From Actinoalloteichus hoggarensis (GTDB lineage: Bacteria; Actinomycetota; Actinomycetes; Mycobacteriales; Pseudonocardiaceae), in NCBI RefSeq assembly GCF_002234535.1, contig NZ_CP022521.1, positions 5,874,001 through 5,938,000 on the forward strand: DNA of 64,000 nt, written 5' to 3'. Made by a program: the position numbers and the translations under genes. Under the pieces are notes generated by a model. It was not told where the DNA came from, made no database searches, and saw only the letters and a list, made by a program, of their open reading frames with translations. Positions 28,666 through 37,544 of this stretch are shown here, in pieces. How positions within the stretch are numbered: position 1 is the stretch's first letter; each line of letters starts with the position of its first letter.

Positions 28666-29538
28666 TCATGTGGGGCTCACCTTGCGGGCCAGCGCCCGCG
28701 CGGCGGGCAGCACTCCGACGATCAACGCGGCGGCCTTGGCCGCGCCGCGCCGCGCCGCGATGCCCGCCTGGAGCGGCACCATCCCGTGGATGCCCGCGAC
28801 GGTGGCGGCACGCACCCGTTCCGCCGACGGCGTCCGCGCGGCGGCGAGCTGGGCCCGACCGACGAGGCGTCCGTAGCCGACGCCCGCGGCGGCGCCGAGG
28901 AGCCGGTGCAGCGGCGATCGGGCCGGGCCGAGGACCGTGGCCGAGGCGGCGACACCGGTGGCGGCCAGGGCCGCCTTCGCGGTGGTCGCCGAGCCGCCGT
29001 GGACCTCGCCCGCGGACAACGCGGTGATCCCCGCGGCGTGACAGGCCATGGCGCCCGCCGCGGGCAGCGCGCCGCGGACGTTGCGGGGGTCGGCGCCGAG
29101 CAGGACGTCGAGTCCCCGGCACAGGGCCATGCCCAGCGGCGCGGCGGCGGTGGGCTTGAGCACGGTGTCGTAGGCCCAGATCGCCCCGGAGAGGGCGACC
29201 GCGACCCGCGCGCTGTCCCGGCCGCCCGCCAAGGCGGACAGGCCGATTCCCGCGCCTGCCAGCCCCGCCGCGACGGCGAGCGCGCCCTCGGGGGAGATGC
29301 GGCCGGACGGGATCGGACGTTCCGGCCGTTCCTCGGCGTCCAGTTCGCGATCCGCCCAGTCGTTGAGCGCCATCCCCGACCAGTACAGGGCGACCGACGC
29401 CAGCGGCAGCAGCAGTCGTCGACCACGCAGCGGCGTCCCGGATGCCGCCGCGCCCGCGAGGGTGTCGCCGAGGACGGACAGGCCGGCGGGAGCCCGGACC
29501 AGCTCGACGAGGGTCCTGGCCCGGTCCGCGGCGGTCAT
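28666..29538 (-). CDS. eboC: UbiA-family prenyltransferase EboC
   Basis: A 290-residue membrane protein of the UbiA superfamily, which transfers a prenyl group to a small acceptor. The first Asp-rich motif NDWADRELDAEERP (residues about 59-72) and the second motif YDTVLK followed by RGLDVLLGAD are present, with multiple hydrophobic helices. A UbiA gene beside a MIPS-like gene is also known near calcium-dependent antibiotic genes of Streptomyces coelicolor (SCO3242/SCO3243, from memory). The ATG overlaps the stop of the MIPS-like gene (ATGA). Prenyl donor and acceptor are unknown. Confidence 0.87.
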   Translation of the reverse strand: MTAADRARTLVELVRAPAGLSVLGDTLAGAAASGTPLRGRRLLLPLASVALYWSGMALNDWADRELDAEERPERPIPSGRISPEGALAVAAGLAGAGIGLSALAGGRDSARVAVALSGAIWAYDTVLKPTAAAPLGMALCRGLDVLLGADPRNVRGALPAAGAMACHAAGITALSAGEVHGGSATTAKAALAATGVAASATVLGPARSPLHRLLGAAAGVGYGRLVGRAQLAAARTPSAERVRAATVAGIHGMVPLQAGIAARRGAAKAAALIVGVLPAARALARKVSPT

Positions 29539-30890
29539 TCCGGCGCTCCGGCCTCGGCGCGCCCGGCGTCGGGACCTGCCGAGTCTGGGCCTGCCGAGCC
29601 TGAATCTGTCGAGCCTGAATCTGCCGAGTCTGGATCTGTCGAGTCGGGTTCTCCGGCGGCGGGCACCGAAGCGGCGGGCACGGCGGCGGAATCGGCGGGA
29701 TCGCCGGTGACGGCCAGACTCGCCCCGAGCCCGTCGATCCAGTGCGCCAGTTCCCAGGCCTGTTCGGCGAACCGGTGCTCGTCGCTGCCGAGCGGGTCCT
29801 TGAAGAAGAAGGCCAGCGCGCCGAGCGGTCCGGTCCGGCCTGCCGCGTGGGCGGCCGAGGTCAGGCGCGCCAGGTCGAGCACCAGCGGCGCGGCGAGCGA
29901 GGAGTCGTAGCCGGTCCAGGTGAACTGAAGCGTCATCCTGGCGCCGAGGAAGCCTTCGAAGGAGACGTGGTCCCAGGCCGTCTTGACGTCGCCCATGTCC
30001 GGCACGTTGTCGATGTGCAGCGGCGCGGTGACCTCCGAGCCGAGAAGCGCCTCGAGTCCGCGCGCCTTGGACTCCAGTTTGCTGGCGGCGAACTCGGGAT
30101 CGCCGAGAGTGGCGCCGTCGCCGCCGCCCAACAGGTTGGTGCCCGCCCAGGACCGGACCTTCAGTGCTCTGGCGGTGAACATCGGGGCGAGGACGGTGCG
30201 CAGCAGCGTCTCGCCGGTCTTGCCGTCGCGTCCGGCGTACGGCAGTCCCTGGAGATCGGCCAGTTCACGCAGCGCGGGCAGCGTGACCCCGGTGGAGGGA
30301 GTGAAGTCGACATAGGGGCAGCCCGCGCGCAGCGCGGCGTACGCGGCCAGCGAACTGGGCGGCAGGACCGTCCGCGTCGGGTCGGCCAGCGCCGTCTCCA
30401 AGGAGGCGAGGTCCTGATGATCCGCGACGAGCGGCACCGGCGGCTCGGTCGAGGCCAGGTTGACGACGACCACCCGGCGTAGGCCGTGCCGCTTCCGGAA
30501 GGACGTCAGATCACCGATGAGCGTCTCGGCCGCCTCGGCCTGCGAACCGGTGTGCAGCGTGGGGTGGTAGCCGCAGCGGATGTCGGAGTCGACGGCACGC
30601 AGCCCCTCTGCGATGCCGCGCAGCACCACGGCCGGGACGAGGCCTGCGGCGCTGAGTTGTTCGGCGCGCTTGTCCAGCGCGGTGTCGACGATGTCGTGAC
30701 CGCCGATCACCAGTTCGTCCCAGGCCGGCAGCGGGGCGGTGTCGAAGGGGGCTCGTTCCGTGACGCAGCCGATCGGCTCGATCAGGCCCGCGCGCAGGGC
30801 GAGCAGGCCGCTGATCACCGTCGTGGCCACCGATCCTCGGGCACCGACCAGCCAGAGACCCGTCGGACCCACACCATGGGGACTGTTCAT
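29535..30890 (-). CDS. Inositol-3-phosphate synthase-like protein
   Basis: A 451-residue homologue of myo-inositol-1-phosphate synthase (NAD-dependent cyclisation of glucose-6-phosphate). It has the NAD loop LWLVGARGSVATTVISG, the GGGDGATLGDPEF motif and LESKARGLEALLG. It differs from typical enzymes where the catalytic region normally reads YVPYVGDSKRA and HNTCEDSLLAAP: here NVPDMGDVKTA and FTWTGYDSSLAAP. It may therefore cyclise another substrate. The C-terminus is a Pro/Asp/Ser repeat tail. It is the first gene of the Ebo-type operon. The ATG at 30890 has only a weak AAAGGCGG site. Confidence 0.82.
   Translation of the reverse strand: MNSPHGVGPTGLWLVGARGSVATTVISGLLALRAGLIEPIGCVTERAPFDTAPLPAWDELVIGGHDIVDTALDKRAEQLSAAGLVPAVVLRGIAEGLRAVDSDIRCGYHPTLHTGSQAEAAETLIGDLTSFRKRHGLRRVVVVNLASTEPPVPLVADHQDLASLETALADPTRTVLPPSSLAAYAALRAGCPYVDFTPSTGVTLPALRELADLQGLPYAGRDGKTGETLLRTVLAPMFTARALKVRSWAGTNLLGGGDGATLGDPEFAASKLESKARGLEALLGSEVTAPLHIDNVPDMGDVKTAWDHVSFEGFLGARMTLQFTWTGYDSSLAAPLVLDLARLTSAAHAAGRTGPLGALAFFFKDPLGSDEHRFAEQAWELAHWIDGLGASLAVTGDPADSAAVPAASVPAAGEPDSTDPDSADSGSTDSGSAGPDSAGPDAGRAEAGAPE
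29576..29650. repeat. 15-bp tandem repeat in the MIPS-like gene
   Basis: Five degenerate 15-bp units (consensus ctgycgagyctgrat) encode five-residue PDSTD/PDSAD/SGSTD units in the protein's acidic C-terminal tail. Copy changes would keep the frame. Confidence 0.85.
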
Positions 30891-31011
30891 GTCGTGTGCC
30901 GCCTTTCTTCCCCTCACCTGCCCCGCCGTCGGGCCGCGGGTCGGACCGCCGCCGGGCGGGCACGTCCCGAGGAGACCCCGGGACGCGCCCTGTCCGACAG
31001 CGAACTGTGCG

Positions 31012-31046
31012 CCGGCTCACAGCAGAGTGGACCTGCGGTGAGCCGG
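31012..31046 (-). terminator. Hairpin after the ThuA/dehydrogenase gene
   Basis: CCGGCTCAC (31012-31020) pairs with GTGAGCCGG (31038-31046), and GCAG (31022-31025) with CTGC (31033-31036), around a seven-base loop with one A/G mismatch. It starts eight bases after the stop of the minus-strand gene ending at 31054. There is no U-run, which is common for actinobacterial terminators. Confidence 0.6.
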
Positions 31047-31053
31047 CCGATCC

Positions 31054-34000
31054 TCACTCGGCGTTGACCGACTTCGCCAGCACCGCGACACCCTCGATCG
31101 AGGCGATCACGGCTTCGGCGTCACGGACCAGCACGGTGCGGACCTCGGCGTCGCTGACCAGCGCCGTGTCCTCGGCCAGTGCGGCGAAGGACCGCAGGCC
31201 CTCGATGGCGCCCCAGTCGTCCCCGGTCGCCTCGGCCAGCCGGGCAGCGACGAGCTGCTCGGTCAGGTCCCGATGCGCGGTGAGGGACAGCCGGTTGGTG
31301 GCGCGGAACCGGTCGACGAGCTGACCGATGTCACGCAGCGAGGTGGTGGTGGCGAACGTGACCGACTGCTCGGCCGTGTTGCCCGCCCGGTCGACGGCGT
31401 GCACGGCGATCTCGTGAGTGCCGAACGGCAGCTGGTACAGCGGGACGAGCCTGCCGGAGCGGATCTCCTCGCCGTTCAGCGTGCCGATGACCGAGTCCAC
31501 CCCGGAGGTCGAGTCGTGGACCTCCCAGGACACGAACAGGTCGGTGGCGTCGCCGTAGACCCGGCCGTCGGCCACCCCGGCCAGCAGCAGCGTCGGAGCG
31601 GTCGCGTCCAGCAGCACGGTGGCCGCCTTCTCCGCCTCGACGTTGCCCGCCGTGTCGACGGCCCGGTAGAGCAGCGTGTGCTCACCGTCGCCGCTGATCT
31701 CCACGGCCGAGTCGTACTCCGTCCAGTCGCCGCCGTTCAGGCTCCACTCGATCCTGGCGACACCGGAGGCCTCATCGGACGCGGACAGCTCGACGGCGAC
31801 GTCGCCCGCATGCCAGCCGTTGTCGTTCGGCGCGGCCAAGGCCGCCTCGGTCAGCGGCTCGGTCGCGTCGATCCGCAGCTCGACGGACTGCGTGTCCTCC
31901 ACGTTGCCCGCGACGTCGGTGGAGCGGTACTCCACCGTGTGGGTGCCGTCCCCGGCCACCGCGAACGGCTCCGAGTACTCGGTCCACTCGCCGTCGTCGA
32001 TCCGGTACTCCGTGCTCGCCACGCCGCTGCCCTCGTCGTCGGCCGACAGGCTGACCGACAGGGGCGTGGAGGTGAACCAGCCCTCGGCACCGTCGGCCTC
32101 GGCCGGGTCGGTGCTCAGGGTGGTGACGGGGGCGGTCTCGTCCACGATGTCGGCGACCTGGATGTCGCGGAAGTAGACGTCGTCGCCGTCGCCGTGGTTC
32201 TGGATGCCGACGAAACCGCTGGTGAGATCGCGATTGGCGTCCGTGCTGAGGAAGTCGTTGATCAGCACGTCGTTGAGGTAGACCTTGATGGTCTGGCCCT
32301 CGACCACGATCTCGTAGGAGTTCCACTCGCCGGGCGGGTTGAGCGCGGCGTCGCGGGCCTCGAGGTCGGCGCCCTGGAACGTGTAGATCGCCCCGGTGGT
32401 GCGGTCGTCGACGTCCGTGGCGTCGATCTGGATCTCGTAACCCTCGTTGACGGCCACCCACGGGTCGTCACCGGGGTCGGGGAATCCGACGAAGACACCC
32501 GAGTTGTCGTCGCCCGCCATCTTCCAGTCGGCCTTGAAGCTGTAGGAGCCCAGCTCCTCGCCGTGCCACAGCAGACCCATGCCACCGGTGGAGAGGATGG
32601 AGCAGTCGTCCTGAAGGACGAACTCACCCGGTCCGGCCTGGTTCCAGCCGTCGAGGGAGGCCTGCGTGCCGTCGAAGAGGCTGCGGTAGCCCTCCTCGGG
32701 GGTGGTCGGCTCGCAGCCCGGCTCGCCGGGCTCGGTGCCGCCCGGCTCGGTCACGCCGGGGCCGTCGAAGCGGATGACGTCCAGGTCGAACAGGGCGCCC
32801 TCGCCGCCGACGAACACGAAGAACAGCTCCTGCGAGCCGCCGGGATCGGTGACCGGCGTCGGCTCGATCTCGACGTGCTCGTTCCAGCCGCCGGTGTTGG
32901 CGACCTCGACGGTCTGGAGCAGCTCGCCGTCCGGCGCGCCGGAACGGACCTCGATGGACCCGCCCGCCCCGTCGGAGGACACCCGGTAGCCGATGCCGTC
33001 GACACCGTGCAGGTTCACCGGGTCGAGGGAGATCCAGTCACCGTTCTCGATGTTGCCGACCTGACGGCCGCCCGAGGAGCCCGCGTGGGTGTCGATGATG
33101 CTGACGCCCTCGCTGTTGTGGAAGAACTCCGCCTCCTTCGACTTCGTGTGGAGGATGTTCTGGTCGGAGGCCCCCAACGCGGGGGCACCCTCCGCGCCAC
33201 CGTCCACGTAACTGGCGTCGATGACGCCGAAGATGTTGGCGTCGGCACCGTGTCCGTCGTCGGCGGCGGTGGTGATGGTGCCCTCACAGCCGGTCTCCCG
33301 GCTGATCGGGTGGCCGTGGTTGTCGTGGCCGAGGATGTACTCGACGACGACGCGCGAGCAGTCGATCCCGCCGGCCGCGCTGTCCTCCGGGTCGGTCACC
33401 GTCACCTTGAAGGGAACCTGGCCGCCGAAGGCGAAGACACCGCCGTCGACCGGGTACTCCAGCTCTACGATCGGCGCCGTGTTGCCCGCCGTGATGGTCA
33501 CCGTCGCAGCGCCGGTCAAGCCGTCGGTGTCGGTCACCGCCAGTCGGGCCTGGAACTGTCCGGTCTCCGTATAGGTGTGGCTCACCGGACCCGCCTCGGT
33601 GGAGTCCACCGTGCCGTCGCCGTCGAAGTCCCACTCATAGGTGAGTTCCTGACCGTCCGGGTCGACGGTGCCGGTCGGGTCGAACTCCACGGTGAGCGGA
33701 GTCGGACCGCTGGTGACGTCGGCCGACAGCTGGACGCTCGGTGTCCGGCCGCCCTGGGTGTAGTCGATCCGATAGACCGCCGAGTCCGGGGCCCCGCCGA
33801 AGTAGCCGCTGCCGTAGTCCAGCACGTACAGCGATCCGTCCGGGCCGAACTCGATGTTCATCGGCCTGGTCAGTTCCATCGAGTCGAAGAACGGGGCGAT
33901 CGCGCCGGGCTCTCCGTTCTCACCGACGTCGATGGTCTTGATCCAGCCCCGGTCCCACTCGTAGGCGAAGTTCTTGCCGTCGTAGTACTCCGGGAATTTC

Positions 34001-36180
34001 GTGTCGACGTCCAGCTCGGGGTCGAACCGGTAGACCGGGCCGCCCATCGGGGACTCGCCCCCGTTGCCGAACTCCGGAACCGAGCCGCCGTCGTAGGGGA
34101 TCCACGCAGGCTGTGCGGGCGGCAGATCGACAAGTCCGGTGTTGTTCGGGCTGGTGTTCTGTGGCGCCGCGCAGTCGAAGGCCTCGCCGGAGGTGCCGGA
34201 GGCGAAGTCGTAGTCGATGAACGGCTCGTTGTCGCCGACACAGTAGGGCCAGCCGAGGTTGCTCGGCCCGGTGATCAGATTGAATTCGACTATGCCCGCC
34301 GGGCCTCGGTTCGGGTCGGCCGAGCCTGCATCCGGGCCGTAGTCGCCGAGGTAGATCCAGTCGGTGACCGGGTCCACGGCGAAGCGGAACGGGTTGCGCA
34401 GGCCCATCGCGTAGATCTCTGGACGGGTCTGCTCGGTGCCCTCCGGGAAGAGGTTGCCCTCCGGGATGGTGTACGAGCCGTCCTCCTGCACCGTGATCCG
34501 CAGGACCTTGCCCCGCAGGTCGTTGGTGTTGGCGGAGCTGCGCTGCGCGTCGAACGCCGGGTTGCGGTCGGCCCGCTCGTCGATCGGCGTGTAGTTGGAA
34601 GACTCGAACGGGTTGGTGTCGTCGCCGGTGGACAGCAGCAGGTTGCCCTGGCTGTCGAAGTCGATCTCACCACCCGCGTGGCAGCAGATGCCTCGGTCCG
34701 CCGCGACCTGGAGAATCTCCTGCTCGCTCTCGATGTCCAGCGTGCCGTCATCGAGAAGTTTGAACCTAGATAGTTGATTATGGCCCTCGAACGCTGCGAA
34801 GTCCTCAGCAGTACCCGTCGTCGGTGCGTCACCGGCCGGAGTGTCCAGAACCGGTGCGTAGTACAGGTACACCCACTGGTTCTCTTCGAAGTCGGGGTCG
34901 ATCGCGACGCCCTGGAGACCGTCCTCGTCGTGGTTGTAGACGGGGAGCCGACCTGCCAACGTGGTGGTGGCCTCCGGAGTCGTCAGGAAGATCTCGCCGT
35001 GCCGAGAGGTGTGCAGCACCCGCCGGTCGGGCAGCACCGCGAGCCCCATCGGCTCGCCGGTGACGCCGTCACCCTTGGCCAGGGTGATCTGGTCGAAGTC
35101 CTCGTCGACCGGGGCCTCGGGGTCGGGCTCGTGCCCGCCGTGGTCGCCGCCGCAGTTCGCGTCCACCGCGCCCGCCGCGCTCTGGATGCCGCCCGCGAGG
35201 TGCTGAAGGAACTCCGGCTCCGAGAACGACTCGATGGTGTGGCCGCCGCCGGTGTACCAGGACCGGCCGCCGTCGAACTCGTGGCACCAGGCGATCGGGT
35301 GATCGCCCATCGCGCCGGATCCGGGGTCGTAGGACGACTCGTCCAACGAGGCGAGGACGTGGACGTCCTCACGAGGATTCTCCTGGTAGTTGTACCACTC
35401 GTCGGTGCGCACCCACTCGTCCGGCAGATGCGCGCTGGACGGGTGGTCATGGTCCTCGACGGTGACCGTGGCCTCTTGGATGTGCGGGTGGGAGTCGAAG
35501 TAGGCGCCCACCAGGTCGCCGTACCAGGGCCAGCCGTACTCGGTGTCCGAGGCCGCGTGGACGCCCGCGTAGCCGCCGCCGCCCTGGATGTAGCGTTCGA
35601 AGGCGCCCTGCTGCTCGTCGTTCAGCACGTCGCCGGTGGTGGACAGCCAGACGACGACCTCGTACTGGGCGAGGTTGTCATCGGTGAACGCGCCTGCGTC
35701 CTCCGTCGCGGTGACGGTGAAGCCGTTCTCCTCGCCGAGCTGCTCGATCGCGGCGATGCCCGCCGGGATCGAGTCGTGACGGAAGCCCGCGGTCTTGGAG
35801 AAGACCAGGGCGTCGAACTCCTCGTCCGATCCGTGATCCGGCGGGTCCCCGAGCCCGGGCGGCGTTCCGCCGTGGCCTGGGGGTGTGCCGCCGTGGCCCG
35901 GAGGCGTGCCGCCATGGCCGGGGCCGTGTCCCTCATGCGCGAACTCGGGCGCATGCGTGATCGGGTCGAGTCGGCTCTGTCGGTCGGAGGCGTCGGGTCG
36001 TGCGCCCAGTCCCGAGGTCGGAAGGGCGGACGCGGTGCCGCTCACTCCCAACGCGGTCAGCAGGGAGAGTGTGACGATTCCCGCCCGCCGCGCCAGCCTG
36101 CCACGCCGCCCGGTGTGCGTGCGTGGTCTCTGGCTTAACACATGTCTTTCGGAGTTGCTTTCCAGTCTGCTTCGTTGCAC
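31054..36180 (-). CDS. Secreted ThuA / PQQ-type sugar dehydrogenase / DUF1080 multidomain protein
   Basis: A protein of about 1,708 residues. In order: Sec signal (about 30-55), GHGGTPP repeats (about 85-112), ThuA domain (120-335), soluble glucose/sorbosone-dehydrogenase six-blade propeller (355-795), PKD domain (805-890), CBM6-type carbohydrate-binding region (980-1145), DUF1080 domain (1160-1355), Ig-like OmpL47-type repeats (1360-1615) and a C-terminal FIMAH domain. DUF1080 members include 3-keto-disaccharide hydrolases and 3-keto-2-hydroxyglucal hydratases; ThuA is linked to disaccharide use. So it probably acts on glycosides outside the cell. The start is uncertain: the GTG at 36180 has AAGGAG ten bases upstream; GTGs at 36204 and 36141 are alternatives. 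Confidence 0.85.
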   Translation of the reverse strand: MQRSRLESNSERHVLSQRPRTHTGRRGRLARRAGIVTLSLLTALGVSGTASALPTSGLGARPDASDRQSRLDPITHAPEFAHEGHGPGHGGTPPGHGGTPPGHGGTPPGLGDPPDHGSDEEFDALVFSKTAGFRHDSIPAGIAAIEQLGEENGFTVTATEDAGAFTDDNLAQYEVVVWLSTTGDVLNDEQQGAFERYIQGGGGYAGVHAASDTEYGWPWYGDLVGAYFDSHPHIQEATVTVEDHDHPSSAHLPDEWVRTDEWYNYQENPREDVHVLASLDESSYDPGSGAMGDHPIAWCHEFDGGRSWYTGGGHTIESFSEPEFLQHLAGGIQSAAGAVDANCGGDHGGHEPDPEAPVDEDFDQITLAKGDGVTGEPMGLAVLPDRRVLHTSRHGEIFLTTPEATTTLAGRLPVYNHDEDGLQGVAIDPDFEENQWVYLYYAPVLDTPAGDAPTTGTAEDFAAFEGHNQLSRFKLLDDGTLDIESEQEILQVAADRGICCHAGGEIDFDSQGNLLLSTGDDTNPFESSNYTPIDERADRNPAFDAQRSSANTNDLRGKVLRITVQEDGSYTIPEGNLFPEGTEQTRPEIYAMGLRNPFRFAVDPVTDWIYLGDYGPDAGSADPNRGPAGIVEFNLITGPSNLGWPYCVGDNEPFIDYDFASGTSGEAFDCAAPQNTSPNNTGLVDLPPAQPAWIPYDGGSVPEFGNGGESPMGGPVYRFDPELDVDTKFPEYYDGKNFAYEWDRGWIKTIDVGENGEPGAIAPFFDSMELTRPMNIEFGPDGSLYVLDYGSGYFGGAPDSAVYRIDYTQGGRTPSVQLSADVTSGPTPLTVEFDPTGTVDPDGQELTYEWDFDGDGTVDSTEAGPVSHTYTETGQFQARLAVTDTDGLTGAATVTITAGNTAPIVELEYPVDGGVFAFGGQVPFKVTVTDPEDSAAGGIDCSRVVVEYILGHDNHGHPISRETGCEGTITTAADDGHGADANIFGVIDASYVDGGAEGAPALGASDQNILHTKSKEAEFFHNSEGVSIIDTHAGSSGGRQVGNIENGDWISLDPVNLHGVDGIGYRVSSDGAGGSIEVRSGAPDGELLQTVEVANTGGWNEHVEIEPTPVTDPGGSQELFFVFVGGEGALFDLDVIRFDGPGVTEPGGTEPGEPGCEPTTPEEGYRSLFDGTQASLDGWNQAGPGEFVLQDDCSILSTGGMGLLWHGEELGSYSFKADWKMAGDDNSGVFVGFPDPGDDPWVAVNEGYEIQIDATDVDDRTTGAIYTFQGADLEARDAALNPPGEWNSYEIVVEGQTIKVYLNDVLINDFLSTDANRDLTSGFVGIQNHGDGDDVYFRDIQVADIVDETAPVTTLSTDPAEADGAEGWFTSTPLSVSLSADDEGSGVASTEYRIDDGEWTEYSEPFAVAGDGTHTVEYRSTDVAGNVEDTQSVELRIDATEPLTEAALAAPNDNGWHAGDVAVELSASDEASGVARIEWSLNGGDWTEYDSAVEISGDGEHTLLYRAVDTAGNVEAEKAATVLLDATAPTLLLAGVADGRVYGDATDLFVSWEVHDSTSGVDSVIGTLNGEEIRSGRLVPLYQLPFGTHEIAVHAVDRAGNTAEQSVTFATTTSLRDIGQLVDRFRATNRLSLTAHRDLTEQLVAARLAEATGDDWGAIEGLRSFAALAEDTALVSDAEVRTVLVRDAEAVIASIEGVAVLAKSVNAE

Positions 36181-36299
36181 TGGTACTTTTCTCCTTGTTG
36201 TCACCGGATCTCGTCGGTTCTCCGACCGTCAGGTCGCGGCCGACGAGTTGGGGCTGTCGCTAGCGGCTGGTGCCTCCTTCTGAATGACGACCGTGAAAC

Positions 36300-36329
36300 A
36301 GCCTGCCTCGGCCGCCACCGAGGCAGGCT
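36300..36329 (-). terminator. Terminator after xylA
   Basis: A perfect 12-bp stem, AGCCTGCCTCGG (36300-36311) with CCGAGGCAGGCT (36318-36329) and a six-base loop. It lies 33 bases after the xylA stop, so it should end the sugar operon before the ThuA gene. On the minus strand the tail is GTTTCA; the plus strand has the better T-run. Confidence 0.8.
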
Positions 36330-36362
36330 TTTCCCTTCATCGCGGAAACGCCGTCGAGCGCC

Positions 36363-37544
36363 TTATCCTCGGGCGCCGAACAGGTGTTCCAAGGCCAATT
36401 GGTCGAGCCGCTCGTAATGCAGTCCGCGCTGCCCGGCCTCGACCGGGTCGAACTCCTCATCACGAAGGTCGGACAGAGTCTCACCAGGCGCGAGGGTGGG
36501 GACGGCGAGCGAGCCGAGCCGCGAGGCGCTCATCGCCTCGGCCACCTCGGGGTCCGCCCGGAACGCCCTGGCCCGCTCCGCCAGGATCAGGTAATTGCGC
36601 ATACAGCCTGCCGCCGAGACCCAGACTCCCTCGTCGTCCTCGGTGCGCGGCGGCTTGAAGTCGAAATGCCTCGGCCCGGTGTATCCGCCGTGTTCGAGCA
36701 GATCCACGAGGAAGAACGCGCTTTTCACGTCGCCATTGCCGAAGCGCAGATCCTGGTCGTACCTCGGGCCGTTCTGTCCGTTGAGGTCGATGTGGAAGAG
36801 CTTGTCCTGCCACAGGGCCTGTGCGACGCCGTGGACCATCGACATCCCGGCCATCTGCTCGTGCCCGACCTCGGGATTCACCCCCACCATCTCGGGGTGC
36901 TCGAGGGTGCCGATGAACGCGATGGCGTGGCCGATGGTCGGCAGCAGCAGGTCACCGCGCGGCTCGTTCGGCTTGGGCTCCAAGGCCAGCCGCATCGAGT
37001 AGCCGCGCTCCCTGATGTAGGCGCACACCAGGTCGAGGGATTCCTTGTAGCGGTCCAGGGCCACGCGGATGTCCTTGGCGGCGGCCGATTCGGCGCCCTC
37101 CCGACCGCCCCAGACGACGTAGGTGCTCGCGCCCAGTTCGGCGGCCAGGTCGATGTTGCGCAGCATCTTGCGCAGCGCGTAGCGGCGGATGTCGCGGTCG
37201 TTCGCGGTCAGCGCGCCGTCCTTGAACACCGGCTGGCCGAACAGGTTCGTCGTCGCCATCGGGACGACCAGCCCGGTGGCGGACAACGCGCCCTTGAACG
37301 CGGCGATGATCTTGTCCCGCTCGTTCTCGCTGGAGCCGAAGGGAATCAGATCGTCGTCGTGGAAGGTGATGCCCCACGCGCCCAGCTCGGCCAGCTTCTC
37401 GACGGCGCGCACCGGGTCCAGCGGCGGTCGGACGGCCACGCCGAACGGGTCGACGCCCTGCCAGCCGATGGTCCACAGGCCGAAGCTGAACTTGTGCTCC
37501 GGGCGCGGCTGATAGGGGTCGGTCACAGCTGCTGACGTCGTCAT
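36363..37544 (-). CDS. xylA: Xylose isomerase
   Basis: A 393-residue class I (actinomycete-type) xylose isomerase, interconverting D-xylose and D-xylulose (and glucose/fructose weakly). It is nearly collinear with Streptomyces enzymes: [30 protein letters not shown] with the ring-opening His62, [10 protein letters not shown] (metal Glu), [24 protein letters not shown] (metal Asp/His) and [11 protein letters not shown]. Two metal ions are expected. The ATG overlaps the stop of the oxidoreductase gene (ATGA). It is the last gene of the ROK/ABC operon; the matching xylulokinase is probably the gene cut off at the right edge of the window. Confidence 0.97.
   Translation of the reverse strand: MTTSAAVTDPYQPRPEHKFSFGLWTIGWQGVDPFGVAVRPPLDPVRAVEKLAELGAWGITFHDDDLIPFGSSENERDKIIAAFKGALSATGLVVPMATTNLFGQPVFKDGALTANDRDIRRYALRKMLRNIDLAAELGASTYVVWGGREGAESAAAKDIRVALDRYKESLDLVCAYIRERGYSMRLALEPKPNEPRGDLLLPTIGHAIAFIGTLEHPEMVGVNPEVGHEQMAGMSMVHGVAQALWQDKLFHIDLNGQNGPRYDQDLRFGNGDVKSAFFLVDLLEHGGYTGPRHFDFKPPRTEDDEGVWVSAAGCMRNYLILAERARAFRADPEVAEAMSASRLGSLAVPTLAPGETLSDLRDEEFDPVEAGQRGLHYERLDQLALEHLFGARG

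Noticed and set aside
31273-34773. Very long open frame (over 1,100 codons) on the plus strand
   Set aside because: It is the antisense shadow of the secreted ThuA/dehydrogenase gene; it is Val/Arg/Gly-rich with no domains or ribosome site.
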